64,000 nt of DNA from Burkholderia savannae (GTDB taxonomy: Bacteria; Pseudomonadota; Gammaproteobacteria; Burkholderiales; Burkholderiaceae). The stretch covers positions 1 to 64,000 of the forward strand of contig NZ_CP013417.1 of assembly GCF_001524445.2 (NCBI RefSeq), given 5' to 3'. The position numbers and the translations under genes were made by a program. Positions 1 to 10,642 of the stretch are shown here, piece by piece; the first letter of the stretch is position 1, and each line of letters begins with the position of its first letter. Below the pieces are notes generated by a model. That model ran no database searches. It worked only from the letters and a program-made list of their open reading frames with translations, and had not been told where the DNA came from.

Positions 1-1709
1 TGAACATTCGCAAATTCATTGGCCCGACGAGCCGCGACGCCCTGCGCCTCGTGCGCGAAGCGATGGGCGCCGACGCGGCGGTACTGTCCAACCGGACGCT
101 CGACGACGGCCGCGTCGAGATCGTCGCGCTGCCCGCCGCCGAGCTCGCCGAAATCTCGACGCGCCGCGCGGCGGCGGACGCCGCGCACGGCGCGGCCCAG
201 CCGCAGGCGCAAGCGCCGCGTCAGCCCGCGTCTTCGTTGTCGACGTTCGCGTCGCCCGCCGCATCGGTGGTCGTGCCGACCACCGCGTCGGCCGCGCCGG
301 CCGCGCGCTCGGCCGCGAACCCCTACGCATCGGGCGGTCTTCCCGACGTGTTTTCGTCGGTGTTCGGCGCGAGCGTCGACGCTTCCGGCGACGACGCTCG
401 GCCCACCGTCGCGCCACCGCCGGCCGCCCAGCCGCCCGCCGCGCCGTCCGAGCCCGCGCCGTGGCTCGTCGAGCACGCGAAGCGGCTGACGAAGCAGCAC
501 GAAGAGCTCGTTGCGCGCCCACGCGCCGCCGTGGCGGCCGCGCAGGCGCCGCGCGAGCGCGCCGCCGCGGACGAGCCGCCCGAATGGGCGCGCGACATCG
601 TGCGCAACGTCTCGCGCCGGCTGCCGGCCGATGATGCGGCGGCGGCCAAGCCGGCGCCGCGCTTGCCGGAAGACACCGCGGCCGTCGTCGCGGACGCGGT
701 GAAGGCGCGCATCGAGCGCATCGTCAACGACACGGTGATGCAGGAGCTCGGCTCGCTGCGCGAGCTGATGGAAGAGCAGTTCGCGGGCCTGATGTGGAAC
801 GAGCGCCAGCGCCGCAATCCGGTGCACGGCGCGCTGACGAAATACCTGTTCGCGGCGGGCTTTTCCGCGCAGCTCGTGCGGATGGTCGTCGACAACCTGC
901 CGGAGGGCGCCGGCTACGACACGCTCGACGCGGCGGCCGAGTGGGCGCATTCGGTGCTCGCGGCGAACCTGCCCGTGCTCGACAGCGAAGACGCGCTGAT
1001 GGAGCGCGGCGGCGTGTTCGCGCTGATGGGCCCGACGGGCGTCGGCAAGACGACGACGACCGCGAAGCTCGCCGCGCGCTGCGTGATGCGCTTCGGCGCG
1101 AGCAAGGTCGCGCTGCTCACGACGGACAGTTACCGGATCGGCGGCCACGAGCAGCTGCGCATCTTCGGCAAGATCCTCGGCGTGCCGGTGCACGCGGTGA
1201 AGGACGGCGGCGATCTGCAGCTCGCGCTTGCCGAGCTGCGCAACAAGCACATGGTGCTGATCGACACGATCGGCATGAGCCAGCGCGACCGCACGGTGTC
1301 CGACCAGATCGCGATGCTGCACGGCGCGGACACGCCGGTGCAGCGCCTGCTGCTGCTGAACGCGACGAGCCACGGCGACACGCTGAACGAAGTCGTGCAG
1401 GCGTACCGCAGCGCGGCGGGCCACCCCGATCTCGCGGGCTGCATCCTGACGAAGCTCGACGAGGCGAGCAACCTCGGCGGCGCGCTCGACACGGTGATCC
1501 GCTACAAGCTGCCGGTGCACTACGTGTCGACCGGCCAGAAGGTGCCCGAGAATCTGTACGTCGCGACGAAGAAATTCCTGCTGAAGAGCGCGTTCTGCGC
1601 GCCGCGCGAGGATTCCCCGTTCGTGCCGCACGACGACGATCTGCCGGCGATGCTGTCCGCGTTGAGCACGCGCGCCGGCAACGAACTGCACGAGGTCCGC
1701 TTTGGATAA
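1..1709 (+). CDS. flhF: flagellar biosynthesis GTPase FlhF (first base of start codon lies outside the window)
   Basis: SRP-type GTPase that helps place and number flagella, acting with FlhG at the cell pole. The window opens with TG followed in frame by NIRKFIGPTSRDALRLVREA, the usual FlhF N-terminus, so only one base of the start codon is missing and the gene is otherwise complete. A long Ala/Pro-rich linker (roughly residues 60-210) precedes the NG domain. The P-loop GPTGVGKTTTTAKLAAR is near position 1028-1078, followed by DSYRIGGHEQL, DTIGMSQRD and TKLDEASNLGG, the G motifs of the FtsY/Ffh/FlhF family. It overlaps flhG by 8 bp, implying translational coupling. Identification is secure. 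Confidence 0.96.
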   Translation, partial: NIRKFIGPTSRDALRLVREAMGADAAVLSNRTLDDGRVEIVALPAAELAEISTRRAAADAAHGAAQPQAQAPRQPASSLSTFASPAASVVVPTTASAAPAARSAANPYASGGLPDVFSSVFGASVDASGDDARPTVAPPPAAQPPAAPSEPAPWLVEHAKRLTKQHEELVARPRAAVAAAQAPRERAAADEPPEWARDIVRNVSRRLPADDAAAAKPAPRLPEDTAAVVADAVKARIERIVNDTVMQELGSLRELMEEQFAGLMWNERQRRNPVHGALTKYLFAAGFSAQLVRMVVDNLPEGAGYDTLDAAAEWAHSVLAANLPVLDSEDALMERGGVFALMGPTGVGKTTTTAKLAARCVMRFGASKVALLTTDSYRIGGHEQLRIFGKILGVPVHAVKDGGDLQLALAELRNKHMVLIDTIGMSQRDRTVSDQIAMLHGADTPVQRLLLLNATSHGDTLNEVVQAYRSAAGHPDLAGCILTKLDEASNLGGALDTVIRYKLPVHYVSTGQKVPENLYVATKKFLLKSAFCAPREDSPFVPHDDDLPAMLSALSTRAGNELHEVRFG

Positions 1710-2514
1710 GCGCATCACCGACCAGGCCGAAGGATTGCGGCGCCTGCTCGCCGGACGCGCGTCGCGCGTCGTCGCGGTGACGGGCGGACCCTCGGGCGTC
1801 GGCTGCACGTCGACGGTCGCGAACCTCGCCGCGGCGCTCACCGCGCTCGGCAAGGACGTGCTCGTCGTCGACGAGCGCGCGAACGTCCGCTCGATCTCGG
1901 CGACGCTGTGCGGCTCATGGCTGCGCGACGGCGAGCCGGTGCGTCACGAGCTCGGATTCTCGATATGCGGGGCGTCGCGGCTCGCGCGCGGCGGCTACAG
2001 CGACGCGCAGATCGAGGCGCTCGGCGACGGCGCGGCGGACATCGTGCTGATCGACGCGCAGCTCGACGCGAACGGCGCGCTCTCCGGGCTCGCGCGCGAC
2101 GCGCACGACGTGCTCGTCGTCACGCGCGTGTCGGCGTCGGCGATCACCGAGGCGTACGCGTGCATGAAGCGGCTGCACTACGCGCACGCGCTCGCGCAGT
2201 TCCGCGTGCTGACGAATCACGTGCAGAGCGCGGCCGACGCGAAGGCCGCGTACGAGAACCTCGCGGGCGTCGCGAGCCGCTATCTGCGGGTGTCGCTGTC
2301 GAACGCGGGGTGCGTCGCGGCCGATCCGCTGATCGAGCGCGCGCGCGGGCTCGCGCACACGGTGGTGGACGCGTTTGCGTCGGCGGCGGCGGCGCGCGAT
2401 TACCGGCAGATCGCCGCCGATCTGCTGTATTGGCCGATGCGCCCCGGTTCTGGCGTCGGCCGGGTCCGGACGGGAAGTTCGGCGTTTGAACGAGGCGCGG
2501 CTCATGCCGCCTGA
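1702..2514 (+). CDS. flhG: flagellar number regulator FlhG/FleN (MinD/ParA-like)
   Basis: ParA/MinD-family protein that limits flagellar number with FlhF. The start is TTG at 1702, inside the end of flhF, and the conserved opening DQAEGLRRLL follows at once. The nucleotide loop reads GGPSGVGCTS (residues 28-37): the lysines of the deviant Walker A (KGGxGKT) are replaced by Pro30 and Cys35. DVLVVDE and DIVLIDAQ correspond to the A' and Walker B regions. At 270 aa the length is normal. The loop change may reflect weakened ATP hydrolysis or a lineage trait. The gene sits between flhF and fliA, as usual for this module. Confidence 0.9.
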   Translation: MDKRITDQAEGLRRLLAGRASRVVAVTGGPSGVGCTSTVANLAAALTALGKDVLVVDERANVRSISATLCGSWLRDGEPVRHELGFSICGASRLARGGYSDAQIEALGDGAADIVLIDAQLDANGALSGLARDAHDVLVVTRVSASAITEAYACMKRLHYAHALAQFRVLTNHVQSAADAKAAYENLAGVASRYLRVSLSNAGCVAADPLIERARGLAHTVVDAFASAAAARDYRQIAADLLYWPMRPGSGVGRVRTGSSAFERGAAHAA

Positions 2515-2538
2515 ACGCCACGACGAAGAGAGGGCACG

Positions 2539-3270
2539 ATGTACAACGCTCAAGGCAAGATTTCCCAGGACGAAGTGCTGACGCAATATGCGCCGCTCGT
2601 GCGTCGTCTCGGCCTGCAGCTCGTCGCGAAGATGCCGGCGAGCGTGGATCTCGACGACCTGATCCAGGCCGGCATGATCGGCCTGCTCGACGCGGCGAGC
2701 CGCTACAAGGAAGACCAGGGCGCGCAGTTCGAGACTTACGCGACGCAGCGGATTCGCGGCGCGATGCTCGACGAGCTGCGCAGCAACGACTGGCTGCCGC
2801 GCAGCCTGCGCAAGACGTCGCGCGAGGTCGAGCACGCGGTGCACCAGGTCGAGCAGCGGCTCGGCCGCGCGGCGAACGAGACGGAGATCGCCGAGCACCT
2901 GCAGATGCCGCTCGGCGAATTTCAGTCGATGCTGCAGGATCTGCACGGCAGCCAGCTCGTCTACTACGAGGATTTCGACCGCTCGGCCGACGACGAGCCG
3001 TTCCTCGACCGCTACCGCGCCGACCACGCCGATCCGCTGTCCGCGCTGCTCGACGAGCATCTGCGCAGCGCGCTCGTCGACGCGATCGAGCACCTGCCGG
3101 AGCGCGAGAAGCTGCTGATGTCGCTGTACTACGAGCGCGGGCTGAACCTGCGCGAGATCGGCGCGGTGCTCGAGGTGAGCGAATCGCGCGTGTGCCAGCT
3201 GCACAGCCAGGCGGTCGCGCGGCTGCGCGCGAAGCTGCGCGAGCTGGCGTGGGTCGGCACGGAGAGCTGA
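2539..3270 (+). CDS. fliA: RNA polymerase sigma factor FliA (sigma-28)
   Basis: Alternative sigma factor for late flagellar and chemotaxis genes. The 243-aa protein has region 2 (DLIQAGMIGLLDAASRY, FETYATQRIRGAMLDELR), region 3 (SREVEHAVHQVEQRLGR) and a region 4 helix-turn-helix (NLREIGAVLEVSESRVCQLHSQA). The ATG at 2539 follows an AGAG-rich ribosome site 24 bp after flhG, so flhF-flhG-fliA form one transcription unit. Length and motifs match the family fully. Confidence 0.97.
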   Translation: MYNAQGKISQDEVLTQYAPLVRRLGLQLVAKMPASVDLDDLIQAGMIGLLDAASRYKEDQGAQFETYATQRIRGAMLDELRSNDWLPRSLRKTSREVEHAVHQVEQRLGRAANETEIAEHLQMPLGEFQSMLQDLHGSQLVYYEDFDRSADDEPFLDRYRADHADPLSALLDEHLRSALVDAIEHLPEREKLLMSLYYERGLNLREIGAVLEVSESRVCQLHSQAVARLRAKLRELAWVGTES

Positions 3271-3385
3271 GCCGGCCGGGCGGCGACGGGCGCAATGCAC
3301 GGGAAGCGCGCGCGCGTCGGCGAGGCCGGCAAAATGCCGCGCGAGCGCTCCGCTTGCACGATAGGAAAATTTCGTCTCGATTTGC

Positions 3386-3391
3386 TACAAT
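3386..3391 (+). promoter_or_regulatory. probable -10 element of the ahcY promoter
   Basis: TACAAT lies about 10 bp upstream of the riboswitch aptamer. No good -35 is seen at 16-18 bp; a TTGCAC at 3354 is too far away (26-bp spacer). The placement suggests transcription starting around 3398, right at the aptamer. Confidence 0.4.
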
Positions 3392-3400
3392 CCCACCTCG

Positions 3401-3535
3401 TTTCCGAGGAGCGTTGCGACGGGCCCCGCCCGCCAGGCTCGGAAAGGGTCAACCGAGCGGTGTGTCGGCGCAGCATCGTCGCGTAGCGGCGATCGTTCCC
3501 GCCGATGACGCCCGCTTACTTGAACGGCGCTCACG
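3401..3535 (+). promoter_or_regulatory. S-adenosylhomocysteine (SAH) riboswitch
   Basis: The leader contains the conserved SAH aptamer strings: CCGAGGAGCGTTGCGAC (3404-3420), GGCTCGGAA about 20 nt later, and AACGGCGCTCACG (3523-3535). The CCGAG at 3404 can pair with CTCGG at 3438. The element ends about 40 nt before ahcY, the family's standard position, and is an ON switch: SAH binding raises expression of the enzyme that removes it. The long variable stem between the halves (about 3450-3515) is GC-rich. Confidence 0.9.
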
Positions 3536-3573
3536 TCACAATTTTCTAGAACTTTTTTAGAAAGGAGGGCGTG

Positions 3574-4995
<1,422 letters not shown>

Positions 4996-5158
4996 TATCT
5001 TGATCCGTACCCGGCGCGCGGGCGCCGGGCGGCCGCCCGCCTGACGTCCGCCGCGCGCGGCGCGCCGGCGGGAACAATCCGCCGCCCGGCGCGCCGCACG
5101 TTCTCATCTTCCGGGGCGGCCGCGCACGGCCGGATCGTCAACGCAGAAGGAGCAACAC

Positions 5159-5512
5159 ATGACCGTCATCCTGACCTGGATCATCAACGCGCTCGCGCTC
5201 TTGATCATCACGTACCTCGTACCGTCGATCCACATCAAGAGCTTCGGCACGGCGCTCATCGTCGCGGTCGTGCTGGGCCTCATCAACGCGGTGCTCCGGC
5301 CGATCCTGATCCTGCTCACGCTGCCCGTGACGATCGTCACGCTCGGCCTGTTCATCCTCGTCGTGAACGCACTGTGCTTCTGGTTCGCGGCGTCGCTGCT
5401 GAAGGGCTTCGAAGTGTCGGGATTCTGGTCTGCGTTCTTCGGTTCGATCCTGTACAGCATCGTGTCGTGGCTGCTGTCCGCCCTGATCTTCGGTCAGCGC
5501 AACATCGGCTGA
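5159..5512 (+). CDS. small four-helix membrane protein (phage holin superfamily IV / PF04020-like)
   Basis: 117-aa integral membrane protein with four hydrophobic segments (about residues 4-22, 30-48, 53-80 and 90-112). The pattern LITYLVPSIHIKSF, then GLINAVLRPILILLTLPVTI, is typical of the family annotated as phage holin family protein. No phage genes are nearby, so the name reflects homology and not lysis. The ribosome site AAGGAG is 8 nt from the ATG. It lies between ahcY and metF in the same direction and is probably co-transcribed. Its function is unknown. Confidence 0.8.
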   Translation: MTVILTWIINALALLIITYLVPSIHIKSFGTALIVAVVLGLINAVLRPILILLTLPVTIVTLGLFILVVNALCFWFAASLLKGFEVSGFWSAFFGSILYSIVSWLLSALIFGQRNIG

Positions 5513-5530
5513 CGGGGTGACACCTGAATC

Positions 5531-6361
5531 ATGAACCCGATCGAACTTTCCTTTGAATTCTTTCCGCCGAAGACGGCGGAAGGCGTCGACAAGCTGCGCG
5601 CGACGCGCGCGCAACTCGCGCCGCTGAAGCCGAAATTCGTGTCCGTCACGTTCGGCGCGGGCGGCTCGACGCAGCAAGGCACGCTCGACACCGTGCTCGA
5701 CATGCAGAAGGCGGGGCTCGAAGCCGCGCCGCACCTGTCGTGCATCGGCTCGTCGAAGGACAGCCTGCGCGCGATTCTCGATCAGTACCGCTCGCACGGC
5801 ATCCGCCACATCGTCGCGCTGCGCGGCGATCTGCCGTCCGGCATGGGCGAGGTGGGCGAGCTGCGCTATGCGTCGGAACTCGTCAGCTTCATCCGCGCCG
5901 AGCACGGCGACTGGTTTCACATCGAAGTCGCCGCGTATCCGGAGTACCACCCGCAAGCCCGTTCGCCGAAGGCCGATCTCGAGAATTTCGCGCGCAAGGT
6001 GAAGGCGGGCGCGAACGCCGCGATCACGCAGTACTTCTACAATGCCGACGCGTATTTCCGTTTCGTCGAAGACGCGGCGAAGCTCGGCGTCGACGTGCCG
6101 ATCGTGCCCGGCATCATGCCGATCACGAACTTCTCGCAGCTGATGCGCTTTTCCGAGATGTGCGGCGCGGAAGTGCCGCGCTGGATCGCGCGCCGGCTCG
6201 AGAGCTTCGGCGACGACAAGGATTCGATTCGCGCGTTCGGCGCGGACGTCGTCACGGGGCTTTGCCGGCGGCTCATCGACGCGGGCGTGCCCGGCCTGCA
6301 CTTCTACACGCTGAACGGCGCGGCGGCGACGAAGATCGTCTGCGAGCGGCTGGGGCTCTGA
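5531..6361 (+). CDS. metF: methylenetetrahydrofolate reductase (NADH)
   Basis: Flavoenzyme that reduces 5,10-methylene-THF to 5-methyl-THF, the methyl donor for methionine synthesis. The 276-aa protein shows the MetF opening ELSFEFFPPKTAEG, the VTFGAGGST loop, ALRGDLP, and EVAAYPEYHPQA, all conserved FAD/folate-binding segments. It starts 19 bp after the membrane-protein gene, in the unit headed by the SAH riboswitch, tying SAH removal to remethylation. A strong terminator follows. Confidence 0.96.
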   Translation: MNPIELSFEFFPPKTAEGVDKLRATRAQLAPLKPKFVSVTFGAGGSTQQGTLDTVLDMQKAGLEAAPHLSCIGSSKDSLRAILDQYRSHGIRHIVALRGDLPSGMGEVGELRYASELVSFIRAEHGDWFHIEVAAYPEYHPQARSPKADLENFARKVKAGANAAITQYFYNADAYFRFVEDAAKLGVDVPIVPGIMPITNFSQLMRFSEMCGAEVPRWIARRLESFGDDKDSIRAFGADVVTGLCRRLIDAGVPGLHFYTLNGAAATKIVCERLGL

Positions 6362-6399
6362 GCCGGCCGGCGCGCGAGCCGCGCATCGGCCAGTACGAC

Positions 6400-6433
6400 G
6401 AGGCGAAACCTTCGGGTTTCGCCTCTTTTTTTG
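6400..6433 (+). terminator. rho-independent terminator of the ahcY-metF unit
   Basis: Perfect stem GAGGCGAAAC/GTTTCGCCTC closed by a short CTTCGG-type loop and followed by seven T residues. Confidence 0.93.
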
Positions 6434-6520
6434 CGCGAAACCGCGTGAGCGGCCAGGCGGAAGCGGCTGGCGCGGCGCGCGGCGTGTGGCGCGCAGCCGC
6501 CGTTGCGCCGGCCGCGCGGC

Positions 6521-8011
6521 TCACCCGTGCGCGCGCACGAGCGGCGGCCGCTTGTCGAACCACGGGCGCGCGAGCTCGAGCTGGCGCGCGAGCGTGAAGA
6601 GGCGCGCGTCGTCGCCGTGCCGCGCGACGAACTGAACGCCGACCGGCAACCCGCGCGGCGTCCAGTGCAGCGGCACCGACATCGCCGGCTGGCCGGTCAG
6701 GTTGAAAAGCTCCGTGCAGCCCGCCCACGAGAACGCCTTCTCCGACACCTCCGCGAGCATGCGCTTGAGCAGCGGTTTCATCGGCAGTACGCCGAGCAGC
6801 TCCATTTGCCGCGTCTCGAACGGCGTCGGCTGCATTTCGCCGATCTTGATCGGCGGCGCGGCGAGCGTCGCGCACAGGATCACGTCGTAGCGCGACACGA
6901 GGCCCGCGACGCGCGCGGTGATCTGCCGCTGCAGCTCGAGTGCGTGCGGCAGCCGCTCGCGCGCGAGCCGACGGCCGACCTGCGCCATCGCCCACGTCGC
7001 CGGCTCGAATTCGGCGCGCTCGGGCTTGCGTCCCGTGATGTTCTGCGCGCCGAGCACGAGCTCGGCGGCAATCGCGGCCCAGATCGTCAGGAATACTTCG
7101 CTGATCTGCGCGAAGTCGAGATTCAGCGAGGTCGGCTCGACGTTGTGCCCGAGCGACGCGGCGAGCGATGCGGCGCCGTCGAGCGCGTCGCGCACGTCGG
7201 CGGACAGCGCCGGCGCGAGCATCGGGTCCGTCACATAGCCGATCTTCAGCGAAGGCGGCGGCGCGTCGAGTGCGCCGAGATACGTGCCGGGCGCGCCGGC
7301 GCCGTCGAAGCGGCCGGGCGCGGCGCGCCCGGTGGTGATGTCGAGGAGGAGCGCGCTGTCGCGCACGCTGCGCGAGACCGCGTGCTCGACGACGATCTCG
7401 CCCGGCACCGGCCACGGCGAGAGCGCCGGATCGCGCGACGGCTTGAAGCCGAACAGGCCGCAGCACGACGCGGGAATCCGGATCGAGCCGCCGCCGTCGG
7501 ACGCGTGCGCGAGCGGCACGATGCCTGCTGCGACGGCCGCCGCCGCGCCGCCGCTCGAGCCGCCCGGCGTGTGATCGAGGTTCCACGGGTTGCGGCATAC
7601 GCCGAACAGCGCGGACTCGGTGTACGGCATCTGCCCGAGCTCGGACGTGTTGGTCTTGCCGAAGATGTTGAGCCCGGCCGCTTTCGTCCGCGCGATGAGC
7701 GGCGAATCGTCGGCCGGCACGTAATGGCGATAGTGGCGGCTGCCGAGCGACAGCGGCAGCCCGCCCACCGCGGAGCCGAGATCCTTGACGAGATACGGCA
7801 CGCCGGCGAGCGGCCCGTCGAGCGCGCCGCTCGCGGCACGCTCGCGCGCGGCCGCGTAGTCGTTCAGCACGATCGCGTTGAGCGCCGGATTGAGCGCTTG
7901 CGCGCGGCCGATCGCGGCATCGAGCAGCTCGCGGGCGCTGACCTCGCGCTGCGCGACGAGCCGCGCGAGCCCGATTGCGTCGTGAGACAGGTAGTCGGAC
8001 TGCACAGTCAT
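6521..8011 (-). CDS. amidase-signature-family hydrolase
   Basis: 496-aa amidase-signature protein, probably cytosolic. The catalytic triad is visible: Lys in PYLVKDLGS, the cis-Ser in [16 protein letters not shown], and the nucleophile Ser in [14 protein letters not shown]. Length and the C-terminal [14 protein letters not shown] segment resemble amidases annotated as 6-aminohexanoate-cyclic-dimer hydrolase or glutamyl-tRNA amidotransferase A-like. No GatB/GatC partner is near, so a stand-alone amidase is likely; the substrate cannot be read from sequence. Convergent with metF across the shared terminator. Confidence 0.88.
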   Translation of the reverse strand: MTVQSDYLSHDAIGLARLVAQREVSARELLDAAIGRAQALNPALNAIVLNDYAAARERAASGALDGPLAGVPYLVKDLGSAVGGLPLSLGSRHYRHYVPADDSPLIARTKAAGLNIFGKTNTSELGQMPYTESALFGVCRNPWNLDHTPGGSSGGAAAAVAAGIVPLAHASDGGGSIRIPASCCGLFGFKPSRDPALSPWPVPGEIVVEHAVSRSVRDSALLLDITTGRAAPGRFDGAGAPGTYLGALDAPPPSLKIGYVTDPMLAPALSADVRDALDGAASLAASLGHNVEPTSLNLDFAQISEVFLTIWAAIAAELVLGAQNITGRKPERAEFEPATWAMAQVGRRLARERLPHALELQRQITARVAGLVSRYDVILCATLAAPPIKIGEMQPTPFETRQMELLGVLPMKPLLKRMLAEVSEKAFSWAGCTELFNLTGQPAMSVPLHWTPRGLPVGVQFVARHGDDARLFTLARQLELARPWFDKRPPLVRAHG

Positions 8012-8110
8012 CCCCCGTGGTGACGAGCGGCGAACGATTCGGAATTCGAAAGCGGTGGCACGGCGGCGCGCGCCCGCGCGGAAGGCGCGGGCGCGGCGAT
8101 TGCATGCAGC

Positions 8111-8803
8111 TTACAGGTGTTCGGCGAGGAAAGTCAGCGAGCGCCCGTGCGCGAGCGCCGCCGCGCGCTGATCGTACGACGCGCGGTCCGAACAGTTGAA
8201 GCCGTGCTGCGCGTCCGGATACAGGTGGAATTCCGCGTTCGGGCGGCCGGCGAACGCTGCCTTCACCTTGTCGACCGCGTCGGGCGGAATCGACTGGTCG
8301 TGGCCCGCGTAATGAAAGAGGATCGGCTGCGCGACCTTCGCCGCGACGTCGACGTGATTCTGGATGCCGCCGCCGTAATACGCGACCGCGGCGTCGACCT
8401 GCTGCTGCGCCGCGGCGAGATACGCGAGGCGGCCGCCGAAACAGTAGCCGATCGCGGCGAGTTTGCCCGCGACCTCGGGCCGCGCGCGCAGCGCGGCCGC
8501 GGCCGCGCCGATATCGGCGACCGCCTGCGCGACGTCGGTCTTCTGCAGCAGCTCGATGCCCTTGTCGCGGTCCGCGCCCTCGTAGCCGAGCTCGACGCGC
8601 GGTTGCGTGCGCCAGAACACGTCGGGCGCGAGCGCGACGTAGCCGTCGGCCGCGTACTGATCGGCGACCGAGCGGATATGGCCGTTGACGCCGAAGATCT
8701 CCTGAATGATGACGACGGCCGGGCCCTTGCCGCGCTTGGGCAGCGCGAGGTAGCCGCCGAACGTGTCGTTGCCTGCGGGGATGTCGATCCATTGCGAAGC
8801 CAT
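8111..8803 (-). CDS. dienelactone hydrolase family protein
   Basis: 230-aa alpha/beta hydrolase. The Cys nucleophile motif is AIGYCFGGRLAYLAA, with a later Asp (YAGHDQSIP) and His (DAQHGFNCSD), the Cys-Asp-His triad of carboxymethylenebutenolidase. The ATG at 8803 has AGGAG 9 nt upstream; the reading frame stays open further upstream without a better start. No chlorocatechol pathway genes are close, so a general esterase/lactonase role is as likely as true dienelactone hydrolysis. Confidence 0.88.
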   Translation of the reverse strand: MASQWIDIPAGNDTFGGYLALPKRGKGPAVVIIQEIFGVNGHIRSVADQYAADGYVALAPDVFWRTQPRVELGYEGADRDKGIELLQKTDVAQAVADIGAAAAALRARPEVAGKLAAIGYCFGGRLAYLAAAQQQVDAAVAYYGGGIQNHVDVAAKVAQPILFHYAGHDQSIPPDAVDKVKAAFAGRPNAEFHLYPDAQHGFNCSDRASYDQRAAALAHGRSLTFLAEHL

Positions 8804-9098
8804 GCTGATCTCCTGGCAAAGCAAGACCCGTGAAGGTCCTGACGGTGAATGTGGAAGCGGCGCCCAGTGTGCCACCAAACCCGCGTCGCTGCAGTGCCGC
8901 GAAACGTCCGGGCGATGCGCGCGGCCGGCGCGTCCGTCGCGTCGATCGGGCCCGCCGAGCCTTCTCGCCGCGCGATCGGATCGATCTGGATTATTCATTT
9001 TTCAGGGGCCGTGCGCGCGGGTACAGTCGGTGCGTCGATCGTTCGATTCCGCCGGTCTTTCGCATGACCGCATCCCTGCATCCATTCGAGGATTCGCC

Positions 9099-10199
9099 AT
9101 GATTTCCCGCATCGCCCCGACTCCGTTCGCCGCCCGTTTCGACTTGCGCCTGCCGCTCGTGCAGGCGCCGATGGTCGGCGCGACGACGCCCGCGCTCGTC
9201 GCGGCCGCGTGCAACGCCGGCGCGCTCGGCAGCCTGGGCGGCGCGTCGTTCGCGCCCGACAGGCTCGCCGCCGAGATCGCCGCGGTGCGCGCGGCGACGA
9301 GCCGCCCGTTCGCCGTGAACCTGTTCGCGCTGCCCGACGCGCATCCCGACGACGCGGCCGTGCGTCGTGCGCTCGATGCGATCGATCCGCTGCGCGCGCG
9401 CTTCGGGCTGCCGCCCGGCGCACCGCCCGCGCGCTACGCGCCTGATTTCCGGGCGCAGCTCGATGCGCTCGTCGACGCGCGCGTGCCGGTCGCGAGCTTC
9501 ACGTTCGGCGTGCTCGACAAGGAAGACGTCGCGCGGTTGCAGGCCGCGGGCACGTACGTGATCGGCACCGCGACGCATGTCGCCGAAGGCCTCGCGTGGC
9601 AGGCGGCGGGCGCCGACGCGATCAGCGCGCAGGGGGCGGAGGCGGGCGGGCATCGCGGCACGTTCATCGGCCCGGCCGAAGACGCGCTCGTCGGCACGAT
9701 GGCGCTCGTGCCGCAGCTCGTCGACGCGACAGGCCTGCCGGTGCTCGCGGCGGGCGGCATCATGGACGGGCGCGGGATCGCCGCGGCGCTCGCGCTCGGC
9801 GCGCAGGCCGCGCAGCTCGGCACCGCGTTTCTCACCTGCGCGGAAAGCGCGATCCCGGCGTGCTGGAAGGCGCGCCTCATCGCGAGCGACGACACGTCGA
9901 CGTCCGTCACGCGCGCGATCACGGGCCGCCATGCGCGCGGCATCCGCAACGCACTGATGGCGCGGCTGACCGAGCGACTCGATTCGGTCGCGCCGTATCC
10001 GGTGCAGAACGCGCTGACGCAGGAACTGCGGCAAGCCGCCGCGCGCGCGGGCGATGCCGATTATCTGTCGCTGTGGTCCGGCCAGGGCGCGCCGCTCGGC
10101 AAGCACCGCGATGCGGCGCAAACGGTCGCGCAGTTGATCGACGCGCTCGATTCCGAATGGCGAGCGACGCTTTCTCGCCACAGTATTTCGGTTGCCTGA
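9099..10199 (+). CDS. nitronate monooxygenase (2-nitropropane dioxygenase family)
   Basis: FMN-dependent TIM-barrel enzyme, 366 aa, that oxidises alkyl nitronates such as propionate 3-nitronate. Visible motifs: LVQAPMVGATTPALVAAACNAG at the N-terminus, GADAISAQGAEAGGHRGTF (FMN/catalytic His region) and PVLAAGGIMDGRGIAAALALGAQAAQLGTAF near the C-terminus. The ATG at 9099 begins the conserved sequence; the longer open frame upstream is not conserved-looking. Monocistronic by context. Confidence 0.92.
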   Translation: MISRIAPTPFAARFDLRLPLVQAPMVGATTPALVAAACNAGALGSLGGASFAPDRLAAEIAAVRAATSRPFAVNLFALPDAHPDDAAVRRALDAIDPLRARFGLPPGAPPARYAPDFRAQLDALVDARVPVASFTFGVLDKEDVARLQAAGTYVIGTATHVAEGLAWQAAGADAISAQGAEAGGHRGTFIGPAEDALVGTMALVPQLVDATGLPVLAAGGIMDGRGIAAALALGAQAAQLGTAFLTCAESAIPACWKARLIASDDTSTSVTRAITGRHARGIRNALMARLTERLDSVAPYPVQNALTQELRQAAARAGDADYLSLWSGQGAPLGKHRDAAQTVAQLIDALDSEWRATLSRHSISVA

Positions 10200-10642
10200 C
10201 GAATTGGCCGGCGCGACAAAAACGCACGCCGGCCGCATTGTCGATACGCTCTGTTCACCGAATTATTTCAATTGGAAGACATTGATTGAAAACATGATTG
10301 AAATCGCTTTCCCAATCATTAATCGAGTCTTTCATTTCTTCATCTGAATTGGCGGAAACCCTTATGTTTCGGGGGTTTGCGGCTGGTCAGGCCAGGTTTG
10401 CCGCAACTGCGACATCGGTAGTCATCCCAGTTCTCTAAAAACATCCCACTAATTAATTTGATCACCTACACTTGCGCGCAAGCACGTGAAGGCCGCCCCG
10501 CATGCGGTGCATCGCGCGCTTGATTGGTGCAGGTGAATAAACCAATGCAGCCGGCGAATCGTCCAGTGATTTTTTGTCGAACACGAGGATCGGTGCGGGG
10601 CGTCGGTGAAGGTGTTTTTTCGGATTGAAACTGGAGACTTCC
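10200..10642 (+). other. AT-richer intergenic region upstream of the amino-acid binding protein gene
   Basis: 443 bp without a credible gene and clearly less GC-rich than its surroundings, especially 10260-10470. It probably holds the promoter of the following gene. Imperfect inverted repeats occur around 10350-10420; no known riboswitch was recognised. Confidence 0.5.

Noticed and set aside
1915..3300. Long minus-strand frames opposite flhG and fliA
   Set aside because: Shadow frames created by GC3 bias; the plus strand carries clear families.
5159..5512. Prophage lysis gene (holin)
   Set aside because: No other phage genes nearby; the protein is a chromosomal four-helix family that only shares the holin name.
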